A stretch of DNA of 48,717 nt from Chitinophagales bacterium. Lineage in GTDB: Bacteria; Bacteroidota; Bacteroidia; Chitinophagales; UBA8649. Made by a program: the position numbers and the translations under genes. Position 1 is the first letter of the stretch; every line of letters begins with the position of its first letter. Below are positions 34,372 to 42,704 of the stretch, piece by piece. The stretch covers positions 1-48,717 of the forward strand of contig JACJYT010000016.1 in assembly GCA_020635975.1 (NCBI GenBank). Reading direction: 5' to 3'. The notes beneath the pieces are model-generated. The model had not been told where the DNA came from and made no database searches. It saw only the letters and a list, made by a program, of their open reading frames with translations.

Positions 34372-35652
34372 ATGGTTACGGAAGATAAATATTGCATTAT
34401 TGGTGCTGGTCCTGCGGGCTTATCGGCGGCAAAAAATTTAAAGGATTTAGGAATTCCATTTGATGGCTATGACGCAGGAAAGGATGTAGGTGGTTTATGG
34501 AATATAGAAAACCCGCTGAGCACTATGTACGAATCTGCTCATTTAATTTCTTCTAAGAAAATGACGGAGTTTAAGGACTTCCCAATGAAGGAAGAAGTTG
34601 CTGATTACCCCAGTCATAGAGAAATGCGTAGTTATTTCATAGACTATGCAAAGCACTTTAAACTTTATGAGCATTATAGCTTTAATACCAAGGTAATTAA
34701 AACGCAGCCCAAAGGAGATAAATGGGAAGTAAGCCTAGATAATGGCGAAGTTAAAAGCTATAAAGGTTTAATCATAGCAAACGGAACCTTGGCTCACCCG
34801 AACATCCCTGAGTTTAAAGGCAGTTTTGAAGGAGAAATTTTCCATTCGAAGGATTATAAAACAAGTGATGTTTTCAAGAATAAAAGAGTTCTTATTATTG
34901 GAGCAGGAAATAGCGGTTGCGATATTGCCATCGATGCCATTCACCAAGCGAAGAAAGTTAGCATGAGTATGCGTAGAGGCTATCATTTCGTGCCGAAATA
35001 CGTTTTTGGAAAACCAGCAGACACCCTAGGGGGCTTATTTCAATTGCCTCCTTTCATAAAGCAATTTGTAGATAAACGCTTATTGAAAATGTTTACTGGA
35101 GACGCGCAAAGAGTGGGCTTCCCTGAACCAGATCATAAACTGTACGAGGCGCATCCTATTGTAAATTCTTTGGTGTTGTATTATGCCGGACATGGCGATA
35201 TTGATGTAAAGAAGGATGTAGAACGCTTTGAAGGTAAGTCCGTTTTCTTTAAGGATGGAAGTCAAGAAGAATACGATTTGATTTTGTTAGCTACCGGATA
35301 TAAATTGTATTATCCTTTTATTGATAAGGAACTTTTGAATTGGAAAGGAGCCTCTCCTCATTTGTATTTAAATATTTTTCATCCAGAAAGAAACAACCTA
35401 TTTGTTCTCGGAATGATAGAAGCTAGTGGTATTGGTTGGGAAGGAAGAAATGAGATGGCAAAATTAGTGGCCAAGTTTATAAAAGCGCAAGAAGAAAATC
35501 CGGCGAAGGCGAATCAATTCATCGCCAAAAAGAAAGAACCTTTTGAAAGAGTTACCGGCGGATTTAATTATGTGAAATTAGATAGAATGGCTTATTACGT
35601 TCATAAAGACAGTTATCGAAAGGCAATTAATAAAGGAATTGCTTCTTTGTAG
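34372..35652 (+). CDS. Flavin-containing monooxygenase family protein
   Basis: A class B flavoprotein monooxygenase of 426 residues. The FAD-binding GAGPAG is at 11-16, the FMO fingerprint FxGxxxHxxxY at F152-E-G-E-I-F-H-S-K-D-Y162, and the NADPH-binding GAGNSG at 177-182. The later LLATGYKLYYPFID is also usual. Such enzymes oxygenate soft nucleophiles (amines, sulfides) or act as Baeyer-Villiger enzymes; the trimethylamine type is possible but not proven. Cytoplasmic, cofactors FAD and NADPH. It sits 56 bases after glpK with its own -7 box. Confidence 0.9.
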   Translation: MVTEDKYCIIGAGPAGLSAAKNLKDLGIPFDGYDAGKDVGGLWNIENPLSTMYESAHLISSKKMTEFKDFPMKEEVADYPSHREMRSYFIDYAKHFKLYEHYSFNTKVIKTQPKGDKWEVSLDNGEVKSYKGLIIANGTLAHPNIPEFKGSFEGEIFHSKDYKTSDVFKNKRVLIIGAGNSGCDIAIDAIHQAKKVSMSMRRGYHFVPKYVFGKPADTLGGLFQLPPFIKQFVDKRLLKMFTGDAQRVGFPEPDHKLYEAHPIVNSLVLYYAGHGDIDVKKDVERFEGKSVFFKDGSQEEYDLILLATGYKLYYPFIDKELLNWKGASPHLYLNIFHPERNNLFVLGMIEASGIGWEGRNEMAKLVAKFIKAQEENPAKANQFIAKKKEPFERVTGGFNYVKLDRMAYYVHKDSYRKAINKGIASL

Positions 35653-35678
35653 GCCTCCTTTTGCTATAAAAGCTTTCG

Positions 35679-35699
35679 AAAGGGCTACGAAGTCCCTTT
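35679..35699. other. Small hairpin after the monooxygenase gene
   Basis: AAAGGG (35679-35684) and CCCTTT (35694-35699) form a 6-base stem with a 9-base loop. There is no T run after it, so it is at best a weak terminator. Confidence 0.25.
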
Positions 35700-35756
35700 G
35701 CTCTAAACGGGTAATTTCACTTCAAACTTTTTAATAGTTTTATTTATCTTCATAAG

Positions 35757-36659
35757 ATGATAGATCAAGTTCAACTTAATTTTAACCCTACTACTTTGTT
35801 TATCTTAAATCTAATTTTAGGATTTATCCTGTTTGGTGTGGCCTTAGATTTAAAGTGGCAAGATTTTAAGCTGATTTACAAAATGCCAAAGGAAGTTTTG
35901 GTTGGTTTAAGTGGCCAATTAATCCTTCTACCTCTATTAACAGTAGTTCTAATTTTAATTTTTAAACCCCAAGCAAGCTTGGCCTTAGGAATGATTTTAG
36001 TAGCCAGTTGTCCGGGAGGAAACCTCTCCAATTTCATGACGCATCATGCTAAAGCTAATACAGCACTTTCGGTTACCTTAACCACTTTAGCCACCAGTTT
36101 AGCCGTGCTTAGCACCCCTCTAAATTTTTATTTATGGGGAAATCTCTTGCCAGATACCCGAGCACTAATGACGAGCATCGACATTCCCTTTGCTAGCATC
36201 ATGTTAAACGTTTTTTTGCTGATTGCTCTGCCTTTGTTTCTAGGTTTAAGTGTATCGCATCGCTATCCCAGTTTCGCAGCCAAGGTAAAGTCTTTTATGA
36301 AGGTTTTTTCTTTGCTTTTTTTTGCCGTTTTTGTGGTTTTAGCTCTTGCTAATAACTTCAGTTACTTCATCCAATATGTACATGTTGTATTTATTTTGGT
36401 ACTTTTGCACAACGCTATTGCATTTATTGGGGGCTACGGCTTGGCAAGTATGTTTAGAATTAGCGAGTATAATAAAAGAGCGATAAGCTTGGAAGTTGGC
36501 TTACAAAACTCGGGCTTAGCCTTAATCTTGATTTTTAACTTTTTTAATGGCTTAGGCGGAATGGCTATAATTGCTGCTTTTTGGGGTATTTGGCATATAA
36601 TTTCTGGCTTTAGTTTGGCACATTTTTGGAACAAAAAAGAAATACAAGCAACATCTTAA
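35757..36659 (+). CDS. Bile acid:sodium symporter (BASS) family transporter
   Basis: About 9 membrane helices in 300 residues. FGVALDLKWQDFKLIYKMPKEVLVGLSGQLILLPLLT and LGMILVASCPGGNLSNFMTHHAKANTALSVTLT carry the BASS hallmarks, including the CPGG-N crossover region that binds sodium. EVGLQNSGLALIL near the C-terminus is the second crossover motif. Bacterial members take up organic anions such as pantoate, pyruvate or others; the substrate here is unknown. It lies about 100 bases after the monooxygenase gene, and the 36683 gene follows closely. Confidence 0.88.
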   Translation: MIDQVQLNFNPTTLFILNLILGFILFGVALDLKWQDFKLIYKMPKEVLVGLSGQLILLPLLTVVLILIFKPQASLALGMILVASCPGGNLSNFMTHHAKANTALSVTLTTLATSLAVLSTPLNFYLWGNLLPDTRALMTSIDIPFASIMLNVFLLIALPLFLGLSVSHRYPSFAAKVKSFMKVFSLLFFAVFVVLALANNFSYFIQYVHVVFILVLLHNAIAFIGGYGLASMFRISEYNKRAISLEVGLQNSGLALILIFNFFNGLGGMAIIAAFWGIWHIISGFSLAHFWNKKEIQATS

Positions 36660-36682
36660 ATTGCTAAGACGTTCAATTAAGA

Positions 36683-37354
36683 ATGAGATATTTGTTAGTC
36701 ATATTATTTATTAATCTCAGTTTAGGCTTTGCCTCCAATTGCATTTATTCATCTTCGGAGGCCATGTTGCGCCTAAAAGAGGATGGAAGCTTTGTTTTTT
36801 ACCAACAAGAGCAAAGTATAAAATTGAACATGGCGGGTTCATACACCTGGAAAAAAGATAGTTTAGTGCTAAGTACCTATTCTTTTGAAGGGGAAAATAT
36901 TGTTCTTGCTATTTACCATGTAGATCCCCTAAAAGGAAATTTACTTTATGCCCAAAAGGAATACCATAAAATATTACCAGAAAAAATAAAAATCTTAAAA
37001 GAGCTATATCCAAGCGGTCGCTCTAAACTAGAATACATTTGGAGTGCCAAAAATGAAGGCGATTATGTGCTTTATACTTATAAGCTCGAAGGGTATATCT
37101 CTTCTATACTCACCTACGAGAATTATTTGCTAGAGGGCCGACAGTTATTTTATTTAGATAACCCTTATTTGGCATTGCAAAGAGAAGAGCATTATAAGGC
37201 CGGAGTTTTGCATGGCAATTGTTATTATTTTGAGCCTATAGACGAAAGGTATTATCAAGTGAATTTAGTTCTCAAAGAGAAGTATAAAAATGGCAAACTA
37301 GTGAGTAGAAAACAACCCAATGAAACGACGCTTTACTGCACGAGTTTTCAATAA
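36683..37354 (+). CDS. Exported MORN-like (YwqK-type) repeat protein
   Basis: 223 residues with a signal peptide (RYLLVILFINLSLGFASN). The second half has repeated short units of the MORN_2/YwqK type: LKELYPSGRSKLEYIW, NYLLEGRQLFYLDN, HYKAGVLHGNCYYFEP and LKEKYKNGKLVSRKQ. These form small beta hairpins; function in Bacteroidota is unknown. It follows the BASS gene by 23 bases and ends 16 bases before the convergent ABC gene. Confidence 0.65.
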   Translation: MRYLLVILFINLSLGFASNCIYSSSEAMLRLKEDGSFVFYQQEQSIKLNMAGSYTWKKDSLVLSTYSFEGENIVLAIYHVDPLKGNLLYAQKEYHKILPEKIKILKELYPSGRSKLEYIWSAKNEGDYVLYTYKLEGYISSILTYENYLLEGRQLFYLDNPYLALQREEHYKAGVLHGNCYYFEPIDERYYQVNLVLKEKYKNGKLVSRKQPNETTLYCTSFQ

Positions 37355-37370
37355 ATATGCTGCCAAAGTT

Positions 37371-39191
37371 TTAGAAGGCTTGTAACTCTACCAGTTTCTT
37401 GTATAAACCATTTTTAGACATCAAGCTAATATGGTTGCCCTTTTCAACTATTCTACCTTTATCCATTACAACAATTTCATCTGCAAACTGTATGGTGGAT
37501 AAGCGATGTGCTATAACCAAAGAGGTCCTATTTTTCATTAGCTTATTCAATGCTTCTTGCACTAGTTTTTCAGATTCTGAATCTAAAGCAGAGGTGGCCT
37601 CATCTAAAATTAGTATTGGTGGATTTTTCAAAATGGCACGCGCAATAGTCAGTCTTTGTCTTTGTCCACCACTTAAATTCATTCCTCTATCTCCAATAAT
37701 GGTGTTATAGCCTTTTGGCATTTGCAGGATGAAATCATGGGCATTTGCAATTTTCGCTGCTTCTATAATTTCTTGTTCTGTGGCATCGCAACCAAAGGCG
37801 ATATTGTTCTTAATGCTGTCGTTAAAGAGAATTGCTTCTTGCGTTACTACGCCCATTAAATTTCTTAAATCACGCTTGGCGTATTTTCTAATATCAATAC
37901 CGTCAATTTCTATTGAGCCATTAAGCACATCATAAAATCTTGGAAGCAAGTCGGCTAAGGTGGTTTTCCCTGCACCAGAAGGACCAATCAAAGCCACTAA
38001 ATCGCCTTTTTTTATCTTTAAATTCACATCCGATAAGATAGGCTCATTATCGTAGTTGTTATAGGCAAAAGAAACATTTTTAAATTCTACGCACTTATCG
38101 AATTGACTTTTTTGAACGGGCTGAGCAATCTCTTCTATTTCTTCTTTAGAGTCTAAGATTTTGTCGATACGAATAATTGCACCTAAGCCTTTTTGAACAT
38201 TGTAAAAGGCTGTTGAAAAACTTTTAGCTGGAGCAATTAGCGCCGCAAAAGAAAGTAGGTAAAATACAAAAACGGAATCCTCTACATTTCCTGCAAGAAC
38301 TTCATTTCCTCCAAACCAAATAATAGTTGAAAAGATGGCAATGGCTAAAAACTCGGTAAGTGGCGAGGATAAAAAACGCTTCACCAAAACTTTGTTCATC
38401 AGTTTTAAGAACTGATTATTTTCTGCTTCAAATTGTTTTTTTCTGTAATCCTCTGCCGTAAAAGCTTTGATTACGCGAATGCCACTAATTGTTTCGTCGT
38501 ATAGGGAGGTAATAAAACCTAGTTTGCTTTGTCCTTCGAAAGAAGGCTTTTTGAGCGATTTGCCTAAGGTTCCGATAAAGAAGGCAATGAGCAAAACGAG
38601 AACAAAAACAAAAATGGTAAGTTTCATGCTAATCGAAAAGAGCACAATAAGAAACACAAGGATGGTAACTGGCTCTTTAACTAGTACCTCTAACACGCTG
38701 AGCATACCATGTTCTACTTCAATAACATCGGCGGTTAAAGAACTTATTAAATCGCCTTTTCTATTCTTGTTGTAAAAAGCCAAGGGCAAACTTAAAATCT
38801 TATTGTGCAATGCTACGCGAATATCTTTAACTACGCCGTTTCTAATTGGAGCCATGAAGTATTGGGCTAGAAAGCGACTAATGTTTTTTAAGAAGAAGAT
38901 TAGGCTTACTAGCAAGGCCAAGAAGATGAGTCCTGCTTCTTTGCTATCGTACTTACTAATGACTAAAGTGATATAATAATTGAAGGTATCTTTAAGTACA
39001 TTAATATCTAAAGCGAACTTAGGAAGAACTTTAACCCCTTGATCTGGGTGAAAGATAATGTCGAGAAAGGGCATCACCGTTGCAAAAGAAAAGACGTTAA
39101 AAAACACGTACAATAGGTTAAAAACTACGTTTAATACAATTAGGTGTTTGTAGTTTTTAAAATACTTGTTAAAGGAGCTAAGTTCTTTCAT
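37371..39191 (-). CDS. ABC exporter, fused permease-ATPase (MsbA-like)
   Basis: A half-transporter of 606 residues with six membrane helices (about 17-45 to 320) and a nucleotide-binding domain: Walker A GPSGAGKT 403-410, signature LSGGQ 506-510, Walker B ILILDE 526-531, then the H-loop AHRLST. It works as a homodimer. Sequence and size fit the lipid/LPS exporter MsbA group, but other substrates are possible. A -7 box ends 8 bases before the ATG. It diverges from rbfA. Confidence 0.9.
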   Translation of the reverse strand: MKELSSFNKYFKNYKHLIVLNVVFNLLYVFFNVFSFATVMPFLDIIFHPDQGVKVLPKFALDINVLKDTFNYYITLVISKYDSKEAGLIFLALLVSLIFFLKNISRFLAQYFMAPIRNGVVKDIRVALHNKILSLPLAFYNKNRKGDLISSLTADVIEVEHGMLSVLEVLVKEPVTILVFLIVLFSISMKLTIFVFVLVLLIAFFIGTLGKSLKKPSFEGQSKLGFITSLYDETISGIRVIKAFTAEDYRKKQFEAENNQFLKLMNKVLVKRFLSSPLTEFLAIAIFSTIIWFGGNEVLAGNVEDSVFVFYLLSFAALIAPAKSFSTAFYNVQKGLGAIIRIDKILDSKEEIEEIAQPVQKSQFDKCVEFKNVSFAYNNYDNEPILSDVNLKIKKGDLVALIGPSGAGKTTLADLLPRFYDVLNGSIEIDGIDIRKYAKRDLRNLMGVVTQEAILFNDSIKNNIAFGCDATEQEIIEAAKIANAHDFILQMPKGYNTIIGDRGMNLSGGQRQRLTIARAILKNPPILILDEATSALDSESEKLVQEALNKLMKNRTSLVIAHRLSTIQFADEIVVMDKGRIVEKGNHISLMSKNGLYKKLVELQAF

Positions 39192-39199
39192 TTCTAGTG

Positions 39200-39207
39200 C
39201 AAAGATA
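39200..39207 (-). promoter_or_regulatory. -7 box (TATCTTTG) 8 bases from the ABC exporter start
   Basis: Perfect TAnnTTTG on the reverse strand, ending 8 bases before ATG 39191; predicted leader of at most a few bases. Confidence 0.4.
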
Positions 39208-39213
39208 TTTATA

Positions 39214-39245
39214 TTTCACTTTCATTGTATTGCAACGTATTTTTG
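39214..39245 (+). promoter_or_regulatory. Promoter for rbfA-LolC-like operon
   Basis: TTTC (39214-39217, one mismatch to TTTG), a 20-base spacer and TATTTTTG (39238-39245), 13 bases before ATG 39259. Overlaps nothing coding and faces away from the ABC promoter. Confidence 0.45.
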
Positions 39246-39258
39246 TTGTTAAGATTAT

Positions 39259-39630
39259 ATGCTTATGGATAATAGAAGACAAAATAAAATGGCCTCTTTG
39301 TTACAAGAAACTATGGGAAACATCTTGCTTAAAGATGTGAAGGCTTATGTGGGAAGCAGTGTGCTGGTTAGTATTACTAGCGTTAAGGTGAGTCCAGATT
39401 TATCTAGTGCTAAATTCTATGTAAGTGTTTTTAATCTAGAAGATGCGCAACAAGCAGTAGATATCTTAAATGCAAGTTCACATGAATGGAGAAAGAGGTT
39501 GGGCGCCGAGTTGAAGCATAATTTAAGAATAATACCACAAATAGAATTTTTCTTAGATGATACTTTAGAATATGCTCAAAAAATGAACGAGCTTTTCATG
39601 AACCTAAAAAATGAGGATAAGAAGAAGTAA
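39259..39630 (+). CDS. rbfA: Ribosome-binding factor A
   Basis: A 123-residue KH-fold protein for 30S maturation. NRRQNKMASLLQETMGNILLKDVK, VSITSVKVSPDLSSAKFYVSVF and LGAELKHNLRIIPQIEFFLDDTLEYAQKMNELF match RbfA throughout. The ATG at 39259 gives MLMDNRR; the ATG two codons later (39265) is equally possible. The next gene starts immediately after the stop, with no gap. This pairing of rbfA with a LolC-like permease is seen in related Bacteroidota. Confidence 0.95.
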   Translation: MLMDNRRQNKMASLLQETMGNILLKDVKAYVGSSVLVSITSVKVSPDLSSAKFYVSVFNLEDAQQAVDILNASSHEWRKRLGAELKHNLRIIPQIEFFLDDTLEYAQKMNELFMNLKNEDKKK

Positions 39631-40851
39631 ATGAATACTGCTTTCCTCATAGCGTGGAAATATCTTTTTTCTAAGAAGACAACCAATGCCATAAACATTA
39701 TCTCTTATATTTCTATGATAGGAATGGGTTTAGGAGCAATGGTCTTGGTTATTTTACTCTCCGTTTTTAATGGTTTTGAAGATCTTGTTATTAAGTTGCA
39801 AAGTAGTTTTTATGCCGATGTAGAAATTACCAAAGTAAAGGGTAAAGTTTTTGAACTAAGTCAAGAACAATTAGCGGGCATGAGTGCCTTAGAAGGCTTA
39901 GATAGTTATTGCATGGTATTAGAAGAGAATGCTTACGTGAGTTATGACGGGAAATCCACAGTTGCCAAGATTAAGGGCTTTGATGAGAATTTTTCTCAAG
40001 TAACAGACATAGATAACTATATAATAAAAGGGAGTGCTAGCCTAAGCGAGGATGGACAAGAGTTCGCCTTATTAGGTGCTGGAATTTATTTTAGTATAGA
40101 TGCTAGTAATAACCAACCGATTAGCATAGCTGTACCGAAGAAAGGCAAAGCTGCTGCTGCCTCTGCCGCCCAACTCTTTAATACGGCCCAAATTTTCCCT
40201 AGTGGCGTTTTTGGTATTCAGAATGAATTTGATAATGTCTATGTTTTAACGCCTTTAAGTTTTATTCAGAACTTACAAGGATTGGATAATGAAATTTCTG
40301 GAGTAGAATTTAAATTGAAGCCGAATTATAACTTACAAGAATTTGCTCAGCAACTCGACGAATTATTTGGAGAGGAATTTATTAGTACCACTAGAATAGA
40401 GCAAAATCAAGCTTTGTATAAAGCAATGCGTGCTGAGAAATTTGCTATGATTGCCATTCTTTTTTTAGTCTTGCTCATCATTTCTTTTACTATTATTGGT
40501 GCCTTGTCGATGTTAGCTATGGAGAAATCGGTGGATATTAGTATTCTAAAAGCAATGGGTGCAAGTCCGTCTTTAATCTTACAAATCTTTTTGATTGAGG
40601 GCGTTTTGGCTTCGTTAATCGGTGCGGGAATAGGCTGCTTTCTTGGTGTACTCATCGTACTTGGACAAGAAATTTTTGGCTTTATAAGTTTAGGTACAGG
40701 TGGAGGTTTTGTGGTAGATGCCTATCCCGTAAAACTTCAAATATTGGATGTCTTTATTGCCTTGTTTATCGTTTTTATAATTAGTGTTTTAGCTTCGTGG
40801 TTTCCTGCCAAGAAAGCGGCAGAAAGTAGCTTGAGCTTTCATAAACTTTAA
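39631..40851 (+). CDS. FtsX/LolC-E-type ABC transporter permease
   Basis: Four membrane helices: one at about 22-46 and three between about 270 and 395, with a large periplasmic domain between, as in LolC/LolE and MacB. FLIAWKYLFSKKTTNAINIISYISMIGMGLGAMVLVILLSVFNGFE is the LolC/E N-terminus, and ALSMLAMEKSVDISILKAMGAS with ASWFPAKKAAESS close the family pattern. Probably extracts lipoproteins for transport to the outer membrane together with a LolD-like ATPase, which is not in the window. Starts at base zero after rbfA. Confidence 0.88.
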   Translation: MNTAFLIAWKYLFSKKTTNAINIISYISMIGMGLGAMVLVILLSVFNGFEDLVIKLQSSFYADVEITKVKGKVFELSQEQLAGMSALEGLDSYCMVLEENAYVSYDGKSTVAKIKGFDENFSQVTDIDNYIIKGSASLSEDGQEFALLGAGIYFSIDASNNQPISIAVPKKGKAAAASAAQLFNTAQIFPSGVFGIQNEFDNVYVLTPLSFIQNLQGLDNEISGVEFKLKPNYNLQEFAQQLDELFGEEFISTTRIEQNQALYKAMRAEKFAMIAILFLVLLIISFTIIGALSMLAMEKSVDISILKAMGASPSLILQIFLIEGVLASLIGAGIGCFLGVLIVLGQEIFGFISLGTGGGFVVDAYPVKLQILDVFIALFIVFIISVLASWFPAKKAAESSLSFHKL

Positions 40852-40979
40852 TTAAGTTCTTCTATTTCTACTTCTAAACCATTTTTTTCCCAGTCCTCGG
40901 CTAAACTAGCTTGTTGGGTGATAGTGGTATTTTCACTTCTTAGAAGATAAACCTGAAAAGACCAATTAATCCGAGCAAT
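40848..40979 (-). pseudogene. Possible C-terminal gene remnant
   Basis: A 43-codon open stretch on the reverse strand ends with ...ASLAEDWEKNGLEVEIEELN and TAA (40850-40848). It looks protein-like (amphipathic, WSFQVYLLRSENTTIT segment) but has no ATG, GTG or TTG near its upstream TAG (40982-40980). The stop overlaps the stop of the LolC-like gene. It may be the tail of a decayed gene; the rest of 40852-41055 shows nothing else I can support. Confidence 0.3.
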
Positions 40980-41055
40980 CTAAAATTAACTTTGAATCTT
41001 TCGGACTTAATATGCAAAAGAAGAAATATTAATAGAAGTTTAACTAATGCCAGTT

Positions 41056-42444
41056 TTAATGCTTCAGAAATTTTGAATGATAGACTTTGGAGTTACTGAA
41101 TAGTTTGATGTAATACCATCCAGTCGCTAACTCGCTAACATTCAACTCATTTGATGGATAAGTATATCTAATCTCTTGCTTTTGAGCATTGAAATTAAAT
41201 ACTTCCACATGAATTATAATTTCATCTGATTGGAAGAAAACCCGTTGATTACTTGGATTTGGGTGAAGAACTATTGCGCCTTCCGTTTTTTCGGCAATTG
41301 AGGTAGGACAATCATAATATGTTTCAATTATTCGGATGATATTTGTGTCGCAAGAAGTGCCGTATATGGTATCGATTCCAATTTCAGCTGGATTGCATGT
41401 TATGATATAATCATAGTCGATAGGAGAATAAGAAATTCTTTCAAAAAAGTATGTAGGGCCATCAGAAACAAATAATTCATCAAGACCAACTTTATTGCTG
41501 TCAACAACGAAAACGGCATATTGCCAATCATCCATTAAAAAATAACTCCACTGCAAATTTTCTACCCTTTCATCCGATAACAAATGGAAATTGGAGCATG
41601 AGTATAAAGTGTCCTCCTTATAAATGGTGTAGGGAAATAGAAACATCGAATCGTGTTGATACACATTCCAAAAAAAGTCATGATTTAATGAATCTGCATA
41701 CGAAGTTCCCCAACCAGTATGCGTATAAATCCATTTCCACTTTCCAGGCAAAAAATTCGTTAGATACAATGTGGTAGAATCCAATAAGTTTACCGTTAGA
41801 ATTACCAAACTATCACATGAATTCTGTCGCGGGTAATTTTGAATGAATACACCTACTTCTGAAGAATCTAATGTTGATCGCTCATGCATAAACAGATCGC
41901 TATAATTTTCATTGGTAAATAATGAATCATTGCAGCCAAAAGCGACTATAGAACTAGAAAGAACTGATGAATCACAACTAAATCCCGTTATTAGCGTGTC
42001 GGAGGGATTTACTCTTTGAAAGTAAAAGCTTTCACTGTAGTCGGTCCAAGTATCCAACTTCATTTTTAAAGTAAACAGGTTTTGGTTTATTGAGTCAATT
42101 CGAAATTTAAGATTTGGATTTATCGGACTGAGGTATAAGAAGGCAAAATAATACGTAGAATCTTGATCAAGCTCAACGGTCTTTTGTACACAATTAAAGT
42201 TCAAATTTTTGAGTAATTGCGCTGTATTTGATTTTGCTGAAACGTTCAGATTTAGACTATCACCTGCGATTTTTTCAAATTTAAACCTTAAGTACTTAGA
42301 AGAATTAAAAGAATATAAATTGGGGGTATCGATTTTCTCCCAATCGCCTTCTATGTAATTTATAAATGAGGCTTGTTCAACGAAATTTTGACTATAAGCT
42401 TGAAAAGTCATTATTAAACTAATTCCTAATATTAGCTGCTTCAT
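41056..42444 (-). CDS. Secreted protein with T9SS C-terminal sorting domain, unknown
   Basis: From ATG 42444 the 462-residue protein has a signal peptide (KQLILGISLIMTFQAYSQ) and a type A T9SS tail from about 385 (VLHPNPSNQRVFFQSD ... LNVSELATGWYYIKLFSNSKVYHSKFLKH). The central region is rich in Asp, Ser, Tyr and Cys and includes NFLPGKWKWIYTHTGWG, reminiscent of short lipocalin-like units found in such proteins. No enzyme domain is recognised. The extra 5 residues from 42459 were dropped to keep the signal peptide intact. Downstream of porP in the same direction. Confidence 0.78.
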   Translation of the reverse strand: MKQLILGISLIMTFQAYSQNFVEQASFINYIEGDWEKIDTPNLYSFNSSKYLRFKFEKIAGDSLNLNVSAKSNTAQLLKNLNFNCVQKTVELDQDSTYYFAFLYLSPINPNLKFRIDSINQNLFTLKMKLDTWTDYSESFYFQRVNPSDTLITGFSCDSSVLSSSIVAFGCNDSLFTNENYSDLFMHERSTLDSSEVGVFIQNYPRQNSCDSLVILTVNLLDSTTLYLTNFLPGKWKWIYTHTGWGTSYADSLNHDFFWNVYQHDSMFLFPYTIYKEDTLYSCSNFHLLSDERVENLQWSYFLMDDWQYAVFVVDSNKVGLDELFVSDGPTYFFERISYSPIDYDYIITCNPAEIGIDTIYGTSCDTNIIRIIETYYDCPTSIAEKTEGAIVLHPNPSNQRVFFQSDEIIIHVEVFNFNAQKQEIRYTYPSNELNVSELATGWYYIKLFSNSKVYHSKFLKH

Positions 42445-42533
42445 TCCCCTAAAATACAATATACTCTTTTCTTTATTGTCAAAATGATGTAAACAATAGA
42501 TGGTAACTTTTCGAAATGTTAAGCATTAACGCT

Positions 42534-42677
42534 TCACAGGCCTAGTCCAAAGAAAGCCGATAATTCTAGTTCGGTAAAATATTTCAGAAAGGAACTAAGT
42601 AAGCCGAAAGCACCAAAAATATAAAACAAATTTGCCGCACTTTGGATGCCAGCCATTTGCTTATTTAAGACTTTCAC
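42534..42677 (-). CDS. Possible small hydrophobic protein (47 residues)
   Basis: A reverse frame from GTG 42677 (or ATG 42656, 40 residues) to TGA 42536-42534 encodes one hydrophobic helix and a short tail: QMAGIQSAANLFYIFGAFGL then LSSFLKYFTELELSAFFGLGL. Codon choice resembles the neighbours and the peptide is plausible as a membrane micropeptide or the surviving part of a longer gene. No -7 box is close upstream. The rest of the gap between 42445 and 42704 shows nothing else. Confidence 0.3.
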   Translation of the reverse strand: MKVLNKQMAGIQSAANLFYIFGAFGLLSSFLKYFTELELSAFFGLGL

Positions 42678-42704
42678 GAGGCGCTAAAGAGCTAGGTGGT
42701 TGTA

